64,000 bases of DNA from Bordetella genomosp. 9. Its GTDB lineage: Bacteria; Pseudomonadota; Gammaproteobacteria; Burkholderiales; Burkholderiaceae_B. Below the pieces are notes generated by a model that made no database searches, had not been told where the DNA came from, and saw only the letters and a list, made by a program, of their open reading frames with translations. This document shows, in pieces, positions 26,006 to 34,973 of the stretch (position 1 is its first letter; each line of letters opens with the position of its first letter). Where the stretch lies: the NCBI RefSeq assembly GCF_002119725.1, contig NZ_CP021109.1, forward strand, positions 62,001-126,000. The letters run 5' to 3'. The translations under genes and the position numbers were made by a program.

Positions 26006-26038
26006 GTTCTGCGGCGAACCTCCGGTTCGCCGCAGAAC
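26006..26038 (+). terminator. perfect 14-bp hairpin after the small hypothetical gene
   Basis: GTTCTGCGGCGAAC, loop CTCCG, GTTCGCCGCAGAAC. It begins three bases after the stop codon. No T run follows, so it may be Rho-assisted or mainly protect the 3' end. The 295 bases after it, up to the next gene, contain nothing I can assign. Confidence 0.55.
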
Positions 26039-26333
26039 CTCGTGTCGGTTGCTCTCCCCGCGTCCTCTGATCTCCCGCCTTTGTCAGCGCCGCGATCGCG
26101 GCAGCCCTGGACAGTCATGGCGCCGCTTGCCTCGTGCGGCGCACGCTCCGCCACCTTCTGTTAGTTCGTCCGTTTCTCCCATCGCGCCGGAACCGCTGCC
26201 ATAGGCCCGAGACCGAAGGGCACTCGCGGGCGGCGCAAACGCGCCATCGCGCCGGGCAACCCGAAATCCTCGGCGCGCATATACCCGCCCCTCGCGGCGT
26301 GACGCCATGCCGCGGATCAAGGAGACGCGACAT

Positions 26334-27560
26334 ATGCAGGTGGGTAAGACCCAGGACCAGAACCTTCCGTACTTGACCGTCATGACGCCGCTGCCGGGAG
26401 GCAACGGCGTCCCCTCCGCCATACGGCATGCCTTTTCGCAAAGCAATGAAAACCTGCCCGAGCAGCGCGCGGGCCGAGGCCGTCATCGTCGCCCCTTATC
26501 CCTGCGGTCCGGAGCCGGTGTGTCGGCCGGTGTATCGGCCGGTATATCGGCCGGCATATCGCCGGCCACCCGCCATGTCGGCGGCGCACAACGCGCCGCT
26601 GGACACGAATCGCACAGCGCGGCCGAGTTTTCCATGACGCCGCGGTCCGCGCCGGTTTCTTCCCGGAGCGCGATCGGATACATCCTGCCCGTCGTGCCCG
26701 ACGCTGGTCTGCCATCATTCCCGCCTTTGCCGGTTTTTCCGGAAGACCTGTCAGCCACTTCTTCCCCTGGTGCGGCGCCGTCCGCCGCGGCCTCGTCAGG
26801 ATGGAAAGCGCTGGCCCGGATACAACAGGCGCTGACGTCCATCGCGCAACGTGTACGGGCGTGGGCTGCGCCAAGCGAAAGCCAGCGTGCGCTGCGCGGC
26901 GAGCGTTTGCGGGAGAAAGTCACCAACGCGGCTTACGTGTTCCTCAACGCCATGCATTCTGGCGAGCCGCTCGACAAGTATTTCGCCAAGCTGCGGCGGC
27001 AAGTCAGGCGGCTGGACAAGCACGCCGGCCAGTCGCAAGGTGTCAGCTTCGAAAGCGCGCGCATCCTGAGCGAGGTTGCCCGGCGGGTGGCGCGGATTCG
27101 CGAGGGCGCGGTGGAAAAGATTCTGTCGTTCCATCGCGAGGCGCTACTGTTCGACGTTTCGGACAGCGACGATTTCCGTCACGCCGATCGCGTGCTGCTC
27201 GCGCTGGAATGCCATATGTCGCCCGCGATCTCTGTGTACGGGCACCCCATGCGGCGCATCGCGAGCCTTGACGTCAACGGTCCGGGCGCGCCGAGCGAGC
27301 TCCGTGAAGCCTTGGAACAGCTGCTTTTCAACGAAAATCAGGCATCTTTGCGCAGCCAGGACGGCTGGGAGCGGGAGGGGCCGCTCGGGACGGCGGTGGT
27401 GCGCCTTCCGTATCGGACCCTGGTGCGTCTGGATGCCGTCCTGTCCCAGGACCCGCCGCTGCGGGCGGCAGGGCCGGCCAATGGATCAGGGATGCGGGCC
27501 TATGACGACTTGCTGGATGACATCGCCCTGGCTGTCCGCAGGAGGCTCTCGCTTGCCTGA
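26334..27560 (+). CDS. unknown protein with N-terminal repeat and helical domain
   Basis: A 408-residue protein I do not recognise. Residues 1-150 are low-complexity (Ser/Pro/Ala/Gly/Arg) and include four in-frame repeats GVSA/GVSA/GISA/GISP at residues 62-77. From about residue 160 on, a charged, heptad-rich helical region (LREKVTNAAYVFLNAMHSGE to EKILSFHREALLFD) suggests a soluble all-alpha fold of about 230 residues. There is no signal peptide or membrane segment. The ATG at 26334 follows AAGGAG at good spacing. A disordered N-terminus before a helical body is seen in many secreted effectors, but nothing here proves secretion. Confidence 0.6.
   Translation: MQVGKTQDQNLPYLTVMTPLPGGNGVPSAIRHAFSQSNENLPEQRAGRGRHRRPLSLRSGAGVSAGVSAGISAGISPATRHVGGAQRAAGHESHSAAEFSMTPRSAPVSSRSAIGYILPVVPDAGLPSFPPLPVFPEDLSATSSPGAAPSAAASSGWKALARIQQALTSIAQRVRAWAAPSESQRALRGERLREKVTNAAYVFLNAMHSGEPLDKYFAKLRRQVRRLDKHAGQSQGVSFESARILSEVARRVARIREGAVEKILSFHREALLFDVSDSDDFRHADRVLLALECHMSPAISVYGHPMRRIASLDVNGPGAPSELREALEQLLFNENQASLRSQDGWEREGPLGTAVVRLPYRTLVRLDAVLSQDPPLRAAGPANGSGMRAYDDLLDDIALAVRRRLSLA
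26517..26564 (+). repeat. four 12-bp in-frame tandem repeats
   Basis: Units GGTGTGTCGGCC, GGTGTATCGGCC, GGTATATCGGCC and GGCATATCGCCG lie head to tail inside the gene at 26334. As the unit is a multiple of three, slippage would change length without breaking the frame. Confidence 0.8.
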
Positions 27561-27594
27561 GCCTTGTGCCTGGCGGGGCAGGGGGAAGGATGAT

Positions 27595-27670
27595 GGTGCC
27601 GGCTAGAGGAATCGAACCCCCGACCTTCGCATTACAAGTGCGCTGCTCTACCAACTGAGCTAAGCCGGCC
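27595..27670 (-). tRNA. thrT: tRNA-Thr (anticodon UGU)
   Basis: A 76-base tRNA with CCA encoded. The acceptor stem GCCGGC pairs with its complement before ACCA; the D arm is GCTCAGTTGGTAGAGC, the anticodon loop CTTGTAA, and the T arm contains GGTTCGATTCC. It closely matches E. coli tRNA-Thr(UGU). The first anticodon-stem pair is G27/A43, a mismatch. It reads ACA and, by wobble, other threonine codons. It lies downstream of sspB on the same strand but has its own promoter. The gene symbol is by analogy only. Confidence 0.95.
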
Positions 27671-27677
27671 AGTCCGC

Positions 27678-27705
27678 ATCCCAAGGGCTGCAGGCCCTGG
27701 GATGT
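27678..27705 (-). terminator. hairpin between sspB and tRNA-Thr
   Basis: CATCCCAAGGGC and GCCCTGGGATG pair over 11 bp with one bulged A and a 5-base loop. There is no T run. It sits between the tRNA promoter and the tRNA, so it would be in the tRNA precursor leader and could also mark the 3' end of sspB messages. Confidence 0.35.
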
Positions 27706-27731
27706 CGGCAAGGATGCACGAAGACGTGCAT

Positions 27732-27761
27732 TGTATACGCGGCGGCAGGCCGCGTCGGCAA
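27732..27761 (-). promoter_or_regulatory. promoter of tRNA-Thr
   Basis: On the - strand TTGCCG (27756-27761), an 18-base spacer and TATACA (27732-27737, within TATACAAT) form a sigma-70 promoter about 60 bases upstream of the tRNA. No other gene could use it. Confidence 0.5.
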
Positions 27762-27793
27762 GGAAGCGCCGCGGCGACGCCTGGCTCGCTCGT

Positions 27794-28249
27794 TTATTTC
27801 ACGATGGTCAAATGTGGACGGGGCGGCGTGGGATCTTCGTCGTTTCCGCCATTGCCCTTGTCGCTGCCTTGCCCGCTCGTCACGCCCGGTTGCGCGCCGC
27901 CCTCCCGGGGCGGGCGCTGCGCCGGCGCGTCCTCGTCGGTCTGCACCTCGAACCCCATGCCGGCCCCCGTCTCGCGGGCGTAGATGGCGCTGACCGCGCC
28001 CACGGGCACGGACACAATCTCGATCACGCCGTTGAAGCGAGCCTGGAATTCGATGTACTCGTTACCCAACAACAGTTTGTTGGTTGCCAGGTTGCCGATA
28101 TTGAGCGTGATCTGACCGTCGCGTACATGGGCCGGCGGCACCATGGTGCGATCGTTGACCTGCACCACGATGTACGGCGTGTAGCCGTTGTCCGTGCACC
28201 ACTCGTGCAAGGCCCGGATCAGGTACGGTTTGGTCGATGTTTCACCCAT
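27794..28249 (-). CDS. sspB: ClpXP specificity-enhancing factor SspB
   Basis: A 151-residue adaptor that delivers ssrA-tagged proteins to ClpXP. The N-terminal 100 residues form the SspB substrate-binding domain (STKPYLIRALHEWCTDNGYTP; LNIGNLATNKLLLGNEYIEF). A disordered Pro/Gly/Asp-rich linker follows, ending PHLTIVK, the ClpX-binding tail (family motif LRVVK-like). I use the ATG at 28249; one at 28258 would add three residues. It follows sspA by about ten bases, as in many proteobacteria. Confidence 0.94.
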   Translation of the reverse strand: MGETSTKPYLIRALHEWCTDNGYTPYIVVQVNDRTMVPPAHVRDGQITLNIGNLATNKLLLGNEYIEFQARFNGVIEIVSVPVGAVSAIYARETGAGMGFEVQTDEDAPAQRPPREGGAQPGVTSGQGSDKGNGGNDEDPTPPRPHLTIVK

Positions 28250-28259
28250 GGATGCCATC

Positions 28260-28871
28260 CTAGCGACGCATCACCTTTTCGGAGGGCGTCAGCGCTTCGA
28301 TATAGGCCGGCCGCGAGAAGATGCGCTCGGCATACTTCTGCAACGGCGCGGCGTTTTTCGGCAGCTCGATACCGTAGTGGTCCAGGCGCCACAGCAAGGG
28401 CGCCACCGCCACATCGAGCATCGAGAACTCGTCACCCAGCATGTACTTGTTCTTAAGCAGCATCGGGGCCAGCTGGGCCAGGCGGTCGCGGATGTTCTGG
28501 CGGGCGCGATCCAGACGCTTTTCGTCCGGCTTGGCATTGCGGTCTTCCAGCACCGACACGTGCACGAACAGTTCCTTTTCGAAGTTGTACAGGAACAGCC
28601 GCGTGCGCGCACGCATGACGGGATCGGCCGGCATCAGCTGGGGATGCGGGAATCGTTCGTCGATGTACTCGTTGATGATGTTCGACTCGTACAGCACCAG
28701 GTCCCGCTCCACGAGTATGGGCACTTGGCCGTACGGGTTCATGACGGAAATGTCTTCCGGCTTGTTGTACAGGTCGATGTCCCGGATTTCGAAGTCCATG
28801 CCCTTTTCGAACAATACAAAACGGCAGCGTTGCGAAAACGGGCACGTGGTTCCGGAATAAAGCACCATCAT
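28260..28871 (-). CDS. sspA: stringent starvation protein A
   Basis: A 203-residue GST-fold protein that binds RNA polymerase and alters transcription under starvation and acid stress. The N-terminal thioredoxin-like half (GTTCPFSQRCRFVLFEKGMD; PYGQVPILVERDLVLYES) is followed by the helical GST domain. Family members lack glutathione-transfer activity. It lies downstream of the petABC operon behind a terminator and forms an operon with sspB. Confidence 0.93.
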   Translation of the reverse strand: MMVLYSGTTCPFSQRCRFVLFEKGMDFEIRDIDLYNKPEDISVMNPYGQVPILVERDLVLYESNIINEYIDERFPHPQLMPADPVMRARTRLFLYNFEKELFVHVSVLEDRNAKPDEKRLDRARQNIRDRLAQLAPMLLKNKYMLGDEFSMLDVAVAPLLWRLDHYGIELPKNAAPLQKYAERIFSRPAYIEALTPSEKVMRR

Positions 28872-28890
28872 GGCGGTAAGTCCTTGTATG

Positions 28891-28932
28891 AAAAGCGAAA
28901 GGCCAGCGCCGCCAATCTAGCAGGCGCTGGCC
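28891..28932 (-). terminator. terminator of the petABC operon
   Basis: A perfect 10-bp stem (GGCCAGCGCC at 28901-28910, GGCGCTGGCC at 28923-28932) with a 12-base loop. On the - strand it is followed by TTTCGCTTTT. It lies between petC and sspA. Confidence 0.65.
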
Positions 28933-28999
28933 CCAATTGCCAGCGGGACCGGTATGCCGGGGGCATGCGCTACCCCGGTCCCTAATGGGTTGGGTCGTT

Positions 29000-29848
29000 T
29001 TACCTGACGTGTTTCCAGTAGGAAGCGTTCAGTCGCAGGGCGACGACCAGGAACAGGCCCAGGAAGAGCAGTACCCACACGCCCAGTTCCTTGCGGAACT
29101 GGGCGACCGGTTCCGCCATCCAGGCCAGGAACGCGCTCAAGTCAGCGGCGTCGTTGTCGAACTGCGCCGCTTGCGCAGGATTCGCCGGCTTGAAGGTGGC
29201 GGTGAAACTTTCACCGCCATGGTAGCCCGACACCTGGTCTTTCTTGACGGTGGCGTAGCCCTGGACGTCGTAAACCGTGGTCACGCGTTCCCAGCCGCCT
29301 TCCTCGCCTTTGCCTTCGACCCTGTGCATTGCGACCGTGGTCAGCTCCCGCGGACCCTGGCGCTCCCACAGCACGTGCGGCATGCCCACGTTGGGAAACA
29401 CCAGGTTGTTCCAGCCCGTCGGCCGGCCGGTGTCCCGGTAGAACGAACGCAGGTAGGTGTAAATGTAGTCGATTCCGGGCGAACCTGCAGTCTGGGACTT
29501 GGCGCGGGCGATCACCGACAGGTCCGGCGGCACGGTGCCGAACCATTTCTTCGCATCTTTCGGCGACATTGCCACGGTCATCAAATCGCCGACTTTTTCG
29601 CCCGTGAACAGCAGGTTCTTTTTGATCTGCTCGTCCGTCAGCCCGATATCGTTGAGCTTGTTGTAGCGCATCGACGCGGCGGCGTGGCAGTTCAGGCAGT
29701 AGTTGACGAACAGCTTGGCGCCGTTCTGCAGGGCGGCGATGTCGTTGACCCGGTTGGGCGCCGGCTCAAGCGGATATCCGCCTTCCGCCGCCACGGCGGC
29801 GGCGCACGCGATCATCAACGCCACGGCACTCATCAGCTTTTTGATCAT
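29000..29848 (-). CDS. petC: cytochrome c1 of the bc1 complex
   Basis: About 282 residues. A signal peptide (MIKKLMSAVALMIACAAAVA) exports it. Haem is attached at C51-x-x-C54-H55 (NYCLNCHAA), with the distal methionine probably in the NVGMPHVL segment. One C-terminal membrane anchor (VWVLLFLGLFLVVALRL) ends in the basic SYWKHVR. It passes electrons from the Rieske centre to soluble cytochrome c. ATGs at 29854 and 29848 are both possible; the second is better spaced from the purine-rich AACGGA. Reading further upstream would overlap petB. Confidence 0.95.
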   Translation of the reverse strand: MIKKLMSAVALMIACAAAVAAEGGYPLEPAPNRVNDIAALQNGAKLFVNYCLNCHAAASMRYNKLNDIGLTDEQIKKNLLFTGEKVGDLMTVAMSPKDAKKWFGTVPPDLSVIARAKSQTAGSPGIDYIYTYLRSFYRDTGRPTGWNNLVFPNVGMPHVLWERQGPRELTTVAMHRVEGKGEEGGWERVTTVYDVQGYATVKKDQVSGYHGGESFTATFKPANPAQAAQFDNDAADLSAFLAWMAEPVAQFRKELGVWVLLFLGLFLVVALRLNASYWKHVR

Positions 29849-29873
29849 GATCATTCCGTTATCTGTGCGGGGC

Positions 29874-31262
29874 TCAATGGGGGTGGTAGACAACGCGCTC
29901 CGGGACGGGCTTGAAGCTGCCCAGTCGGCTCCATACCGGCATCAGAAAGAAGAAGGCCAGGTAGTAGAGCGTCCCGATCTGCGAGGTCAGGTTCAGCGCC
30001 GGATTCGGCGGCTGGGTCCCGATATAGCCAAGCACCAGGAAGTTGATGATGAACAGGCCGTACAGCACCTTGTGCCATTCCGGCCGGTAGCGGATGGATT
30101 TGACGGGGGACTGGTCCAGCCAGGGCAGGAAGAACAGGATGATCACCGTGCCGCCCATCGTGACCACGCCCCAGAACTTCGCGTCAAGCACGCGCAGCAA
30201 CACTGCGATGACGACCAGCAGCACGGGCAGCGCGTAGCGGGCGAAACCGCGGGCGCGGCTCTTGAACAGCAGGGCGATGGCGCCCAATACCGCCGCGCCG
30301 GCGAGCACCCACGTGAAGTCGTCCGTGGTGGCGCGAAGCATGGAATAGAAAGGCGTGAAGTACCAGACCGGCGCGATATGCGGCGGCGTCTTCAGCGAGT
30401 CCGCCGGGATGAAGTTGTTGTACTCCAGGAAGAACCCGCCCATTTCGGGGCCGAAGAACACGATGGCCGCGAATACGATCAGGAACCCGGCCACGCCGAC
30501 AAGATCGTGCACCGTGTAATACGGATGGAAGGGTACGGCGTCGATGGGGCGGCCATAACGGTCCTTGGGACCCTGCTTCACTTCGATGCCGTCCGGGTTG
30601 TTCGAGCCCACTTCATGCAAGGCGACCAGGTGCGCCACGACCAGGCCGATCAGCACCAGCGGAATCGCGATCACGTGGAACGAGAAGAAGCGGTTCAGCG
30701 TGGCGTCCGACACCACGTAATCGCCGCGGATCCAGATGGCCAGGTCCGGGCCGATGAAGGGAATCGCCGAGAACAGGTTCACAATCACCTGGGCGCCCCA
30801 GTACGACATCTGGCCCCAGGGCAGCAGATAGCCGAAGAAAGCCTCGCCCATCAGACAGAGGAAGATGGCCACGCCGAAGATCCAGACCAGCTCGCGCGGC
30901 TTGCGATACGAGCCATAGAGCAGCCCGCGCAGCATGTGCAGGTAGACCACCACGAAGAACATCGATGCGCCGGTGGAGTGCATGTACCGGATCAGCCAGC
31001 CGCCCGGCACTTCGCGCATGATGTATTCCACCGACTGGAAAGCGCGCTCCGCGTCGGGCTTGTAGTGCATGACCAGGAAAATGCCGGTCAGGATCTGGAT
31101 CACCAGCACGAGCAGGGCCAGCGAGCCGAAGAAGTACCAGAAATTGAAGTTCTTGGGTGCGTAGTACTCGGAGACATGGGCTTTCCATGTCGAGGTGGCC
31201 GGGAAGCGCCGGTCCAGCCATCCCATGAAACCTGTCGATTCGACGGTCTTGTCGCCATCCAT
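29874..31262 (-). CDS. petB: cytochrome b of the bc1 complex
   Basis: A 462-residue inner-membrane protein with at least eight helices. It binds haems bL and bH through paired histidines (MHYKPDAE region, HSTGASMFF, FHVIAIP, HLVALHE) and carries the quinol-site motif, PDSL-like here as PADSLKTPPHI. The fused length is that of the mitochondrial-type cytochrome b rather than the split b6/IV form. It lies between the Rieske and c1 genes in the standard petABC order and with them pumps protons during quinol oxidation. Confidence 0.96.
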   Translation of the reverse strand: MDGDKTVESTGFMGWLDRRFPATSTWKAHVSEYYAPKNFNFWYFFGSLALLVLVIQILTGIFLVMHYKPDAERAFQSVEYIMREVPGGWLIRYMHSTGASMFFVVVYLHMLRGLLYGSYRKPRELVWIFGVAIFLCLMGEAFFGYLLPWGQMSYWGAQVIVNLFSAIPFIGPDLAIWIRGDYVVSDATLNRFFSFHVIAIPLVLIGLVVAHLVALHEVGSNNPDGIEVKQGPKDRYGRPIDAVPFHPYYTVHDLVGVAGFLIVFAAIVFFGPEMGGFFLEYNNFIPADSLKTPPHIAPVWYFTPFYSMLRATTDDFTWVLAGAAVLGAIALLFKSRARGFARYALPVLLVVIAVLLRVLDAKFWGVVTMGGTVIILFFLPWLDQSPVKSIRYRPEWHKVLYGLFIINFLVLGYIGTQPPNPALNLTSQIGTLYYLAFFFLMPVWSRLGSFKPVPERVVYHPH

Positions 31263-31320
31263 GAAGCAGCTCCTTTGCTAGTCGTGGCGTATCGGTTCTC
31301 GCGCTCGCGCGGAGGCGGCG

Positions 31321-31944
31321 TCAGGCCTTGTTCTCTTCGTCGACGCCCACGGTGATGCGAGTGTCGGAGTCGTATTGATACGGCGGCACTTCCAGGTTGT
31401 CTGGCGCGGGCACGTTCTTGAAGACACGGCCGGCAAGATCGAAGCGGGAGCCATGGCAGGGGCATAGGAAGCCGTCCACCCCGGGCGCGACGTCGTGCTG
31501 CAGGTTCGGGGAGCAGCCCAGGTGGGTGCAGATCCCGACGCAGACGAACAGGTCTTCTTTGCGGGAGCGGTACGCGTTTCCGGCGAATTTCGGCGTGTAC
31601 CCAGGGCGCTTGGAGTCGGGATCGGCCAGCAGCGAAACGTCTTTCTTGAGCGATTCGAGCTGTTCGGGCGTGCGGCGCAAGATCCAGACGGGCTTGCCGC
31701 GCCATTCGACCGTCATCATCTGGCCGGGCTGCAGCCCGCTGATGTCGACTTCGACGGGGGCGCCGGCCGCGCGGGCCTTGGCAGAAGGGGCAAAGGTGCT
31801 TACAAAAGGTACAGCGGTTGCTACGCCGGCGACGCCGCCCAGGGCACAGGCAGTCGTTACCCAGAAACGTCGCGATGGGTCAGGAGGCAGGTTAAGAGGT
31901 GCTGCGCCTTCGTCATCGTCATACATCGTTGTCTGACTCATCAT
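31321..31944 (-). CDS. petA: Rieske iron-sulfur protein of the bc1 complex
   Basis: A 207-residue protein. The N-terminal region has [13 protein letters not shown], a Tat-like twin-arginine signal that remains as the membrane anchor (residues 25-50). The [2Fe-2S] cluster motifs are CTHLGC (about residues 138-143) and CPCHGS (about 161-166). The ATG follows AAGGATGG; a second ATG is one codon further on. It is the first gene of petABC, and its probable Tat dependence fits the tatABC genes 4 kb away. Confidence 0.96.
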   Translation of the reverse strand: MMSQTTMYDDDEGAAPLNLPPDPSRRFWVTTACALGGVAGVATAVPFVSTFAPSAKARAAGAPVEVDISGLQPGQMMTVEWRGKPVWILRRTPEQLESLKKDVSLLADPDSKRPGYTPKFAGNAYRSRKEDLFVCVGICTHLGCSPNLQHDVAPGVDGFLCPCHGSRFDLAGRVFKNVPAPDNLEVPPYQYDSDTRITVGVDEENKA

Positions 31945-32107
31945 CCATCCTTTTTATGCGGCTACTGCGGGTCTTGCCTGGGCCGTAGCGTCCCCCTCCA
32001 GGGGATGTGGAATAAGCAGGGGCCCTGTACCTGGCCTTCTTATCCGTTTCGGCGCACCGGAACGGTGTACTACTTACTTGATGATACGTAACGTCTTCGC
32101 AACCGCG

Positions 32108-32113
32108 TATTAT
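32108..32113 (-). promoter_or_regulatory. -10 element for petABC
   Basis: On the - strand TATAAT (within GGTTATAATACG) lies about 165 bases upstream of petA, a perfect -10 hexamer. The -35 region (TGATGC at 18 bases) is weak. The same region must also carry the divergent mscL promoter. Confidence 0.4.
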
Positions 32114-32151
32114 AACCCCAGCCCACACGGGCGCATCACAGAGGAGTATGT

Positions 32152-32613
32152 ATGAGCAAAGCGACGGGTTTTCTCCGAGATTTCCGCAACTTCGCCGTCA
32201 AAGGCAATGCCGTGGACCTGGCGGTCGGCGTGATCATCGGCGCGGCCTTTGGAAGAATCGTCGATTCCCTGGTGAAGGACATCGTCATGCCGATCATCAA
32301 CTTCATCCTGGGCGGCGCGGTCGACTTCTCCAACAAATTCATCGTGCTGTCGATGCCGGCCAACTATAACGGCCCCATGACGTACGCGGACCTGACCAAG
32401 GCCGGCGCGAACGTCTTTGCGTGGGGCAACTTCGTCACGATCGTGATCAATTTCGTGCTGCTGGCCTTCATCATTTTCTGGATGGTCAAGGCAGTGGCGC
32501 GCGCCCGTTCGCATCTGGATGCGGCGCCCGCGGCCACGCCGGCGGACGTTCAATTGCTGCAGGAAATCCGCGACCTGCTGAAGCAGCAGCAGCAGCGTGG
32601 AACCGGCGTCTGA
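32152..32613 (+). CDS. mscL: large-conductance mechanosensitive channel
   Basis: A 153-residue pentameric inner-membrane channel that opens under osmotic downshock. The amphipathic N-terminus ([24 protein letters not shown] is split here by TM1 starting at about residue 17) precedes the Gly-rich pore helix with [12 protein letters not shown]. The second helix is at about residues 88-108, and a C-terminal helical bundle ends in a Gln-rich tail. The start follows GAGGAG. The gene is divergent from petABC and converges with the Nif3-like gene. Confidence 0.95.
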   Translation: MSKATGFLRDFRNFAVKGNAVDLAVGVIIGAAFGRIVDSLVKDIVMPIINFILGGAVDFSNKFIVLSMPANYNGPMTYADLTKAGANVFAWGNFVTIVINFVLLAFIIFWMVKAVARARSHLDAAPAATPADVQLLQEIRDLLKQQQQRGTGV

Positions 32614-32615
32614 AC

Positions 32616-33392
32616 CTAAACGGGATTGTCGATATCCACGAAGTCCACGCGGATGTTGAACTGGTCGGCAATCGCCTGCCCCAGCGCCTTGACGCCGTAG
32701 CGCTCGGTGGCATGATGGCCGGCTCCCAGGAAGCCGACGCCCGTTTCGCGCGCCAGATGTACGGTGGGCTCCGATATTTCGCCGGTGATGTAGGCATCGG
32801 CGCCGGCGTCCACGGCGTCTGCCAGCATGCCCTGCGCCCCGCCGGTGCACCACGCGACGCGGCGCACCGGCCGCATGGGATCGCCGATGGCTTGCGGCGC
32901 GCGGTCCAGGCGTTGCCCCACGCGCGCCGCCAGCTCGCCGAACGTCGCGATGCCGGGCGCGCTGCCGAGCCATACCAGCCCATCGGGGCCGCAGGTGCGC
33001 GGCATGCCGGCCGCATCTGCGTCCGGCGTCAGCCCGAGCACCTGCGCCAGTTGCGCGTTGTTGCCCAGCTGCGGGTGCGCATCGAGCGGCAGGTGATACC
33101 CGAAGACATTCAGGTCGTGGCCCAGCGCCAGCGCAAGCCGGGTGCGCTTGGGGCCTCGCACGCGGGGATCTTCGTTCTTCCAGAACCAGCCGTGATGCAC
33201 CAGCACGGCATCGGCGCCGCGGTCGATGGCCGCCCGCAGCAGCGCCTCCGAAGCTGTGACCCCGGCGATAATATGGCCGATCGACGCCTTGCCTTCCACC
33301 TGAAGTCCATTGGGACAATAGTCCCGGAATCTGCCTGGTTGCAGGGTCTGGTCCAGCCAAGCGGCCAGCTCACGGGTATCGATTCTGTTCAT
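32616..33392 (-). CDS. Nif3-like dinuclear metal protein
   Basis: A 258-residue protein of the YbgI/Nif3 family (formerly annotated GTP cyclohydrolase 1 type 2). Metal-ligand motifs are VHHGWFWK (residues ~64-71) and YHLPLDAHP, plus the late GHHATERYG. The biological substrate is not settled in the family. I chose the ATG at 33392 with AGGAAAC before it. It ends two bases from mscL and is divergent from the DegS-like protease gene, with only 18 bases between starts. Confidence 0.9.
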   Translation of the reverse strand: MNRIDTRELAAWLDQTLQPGRFRDYCPNGLQVEGKASIGHIIAGVTASEALLRAAIDRGADAVLVHHGWFWKNEDPRVRGPKRTRLALALGHDLNVFGYHLPLDAHPQLGNNAQLAQVLGLTPDADAAGMPRTCGPDGLVWLGSAPGIATFGELAARVGQRLDRAPQAIGDPMRPVRRVAWCTGGAQGMLADAVDAGADAYITGEISEPTVHLARETGVGFLGAGHHATERYGVKALGQAIADQFNIRVDFVDIDNPV

Positions 33393-33410
33393 TGCGTTTC
33401 CTGAAGGATC

Positions 33411-34586
33411 ATGCACCGACTCTGGCTGATATTCGCCCAGGCCGTCACGGTCAGTCTAGCCATTCTATTCGTCGTGACGACGCTTCGGCCCGATTGGCTG
33501 CGCCTGTCCGGTCCGGGGCCCGCACCCGGAAGCGCGGCGGCGCCGGTGTCCGAGGATGCCGCCGCGCCGTCCGCGGTGGCGCGGGGCAAGGCGGGTCTAT
33601 CCTTCGCGCCCGCGGTGGCCAAGGCCGCCCCAGCCGTGGTGAACGTCTACACGGCCAAGCATGTCGATGTGCCGCTCATTCCGGTGCCGAACGATCCCGT
33701 CATTCGTGAGCTGCTGGGGCAGTTGCCCGGCGTGACGCGTCGTCACGAATCGACCAGCCTGGGTTCTGGAGTCATCGTGCAGGACCGCTATGTCCTGACG
33801 AATTACCACGTGGTCGAAGCCGCGGACGCCATCGAGGTGGCGCTGCCGGATGGCCGCGAAACCCGTGCGGAGGTCGTCGGCGCCGATCCCGAAACCGACC
33901 TGGCGGTGTTGCGCCTGCCGGACCAGATCGGCGAGGTGCCGGTGGCCACGCTGGGCAGCGACCGCACCTTGAAAGTGGGCGATATCGTGCTGGCGATCGG
34001 CAACCCGTTCGGTGTGGGGCAAACCACCACCCAGGGCATCGTGTCCGCGCTTGGCCGCAGCAGCCTCGGACTGAACGCCTATGAAAACTTCATCCAGACG
34101 GACGCCGCGATCAATCCGGGCAATTCTGGCGGGGCGCTGATCGATCAATCCGGCAACGTGGTCGGGATCAACACCGCGATCTACTCGCAAACGGGAGGTT
34201 CGCTCGGCATCGGCTTTGCCGTGCCGATCGATACGGCCCGCTCGGTCATGGAAGAAATCATCCGTACGGGTTCGGTGCGGCGGGGGTGGCTGGGCGTGGA
34301 GCCGCAGGACCTGACGCCAGAACTGGCGCGCGCCTTCAAGCTGAGCAGTCCGCGCGGCGTGATCATCGCCGGAGTCATGCGCGATGGTCCGGCGGGACGC
34401 GCCGGCGTGCGAGTCGGCGACATCATCTTGAGCATTGACGGCAACGACGTGCAGAACACGACGTCCATGCTGGCCATGGTTGCCCTGCTGCCGCCCGGCC
34501 AGCAAGTAACGCTGTCGGGACTGCGCGGCGGCCGCCCGCTGGAGCTCAAGGTAAAGATCGGCGTGCGTCCCCAGCGGCCCAGGTAG
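33411..34586 (+). CDS. DegS/AlgW-like periplasmic serine protease
   Basis: A 391-residue HtrA-family protease anchored by one N-terminal helix (residues 3-22). The trypsin-like triad is H133 (TNYHVVE), D163 (ETDLAVL) and S239 (GNSGGAL). A single PDZ domain lies at about residues 285-380. One PDZ and an anchor match DegS/AlgW, which sense misfolded outer-membrane proteins and start the sigma-E cascade, rather than the two-PDZ DegP. The gene's last 41 bases overlap the convergent XRE regulator. The ribosome site GAAGGAT is close to the ATG. Confidence 0.9.
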   Translation: MHRLWLIFAQAVTVSLAILFVVTTLRPDWLRLSGPGPAPGSAAAPVSEDAAAPSAVARGKAGLSFAPAVAKAAPAVVNVYTAKHVDVPLIPVPNDPVIRELLGQLPGVTRRHESTSLGSGVIVQDRYVLTNYHVVEAADAIEVALPDGRETRAEVVGADPETDLAVLRLPDQIGEVPVATLGSDRTLKVGDIVLAIGNPFGVGQTTTQGIVSALGRSSLGLNAYENFIQTDAAINPGNSGGALIDQSGNVVGINTAIYSQTGGSLGIGFAVPIDTARSVMEEIIRTGSVRRGWLGVEPQDLTPELARAFKLSSPRGVIIAGVMRDGPAGRAGVRVGDIILSIDGNDVQNTTSMLAMVALLPPGQQVTLSGLRGGRPLELKVKIGVRPQRPR

Positions 34587-34965
34587 GGCGGTCCGCCAGC
34601 AAACGCACCAGGGCGACGATATGGCGGCGCTCGGTTTCGGACAACCGCGCCATCAGCATATGAAGTTCGGCGGCGTCGCCGCCGCACTCCGGATGGTAGT
34701 GGTATGGCGTGCCTGGCTCGCGCAAGGGCGGGGTATCCGGGGATTGCCGGACGGGGCCCAGGCCGGCTTCGCCATCGCTGAGCCACGGCACTGTCGTATC
34801 GAGGGCGCGGGCCAGGCGAATCAAGGTGCTGAGCGCCGGCATATATTCGGCGTCCCGATTCAGGATGCGGTGGATGGACGTCTGGGGTACGCCGGACAGG
34901 CGCGCCAATTGACGTTGGCTGCGGATGCCGCGCCAGCGCATAAGGGTTCGCAAACGTTCCGCCAT
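34546..34965 (-). CDS. XRE-family transcriptional regulator
   Basis: A 139-residue protein. A helix-turn-helix (RLRTLMRWRGIRSQRQLARL; then VPQTSIHRILNR) fills the first 60 residues. The C-terminal half is helical (LHMLMARLSETERRHIVALV) and could dimerise. It may control the genes around it or itself: a perfect palindrome lies just upstream of its start. The ATG at 34965 has AGGGA five bases before it; an ATG at 34971 would add two residues. Its 3' end overlaps the protease gene on the other strand. Confidence 0.85.
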   Translation of the reverse strand: MAERLRTLMRWRGIRSQRQLARLSGVPQTSIHRILNRDAEYMPALSTLIRLARALDTTVPWLSDGEAGLGPVRQSPDTPPLREPGTPYHYHPECGGDAAELHMLMARLSETERRHIVALVRLLADRPTWAAGDARRSLP

Positions 34966-34973
34966 GGTCATCC

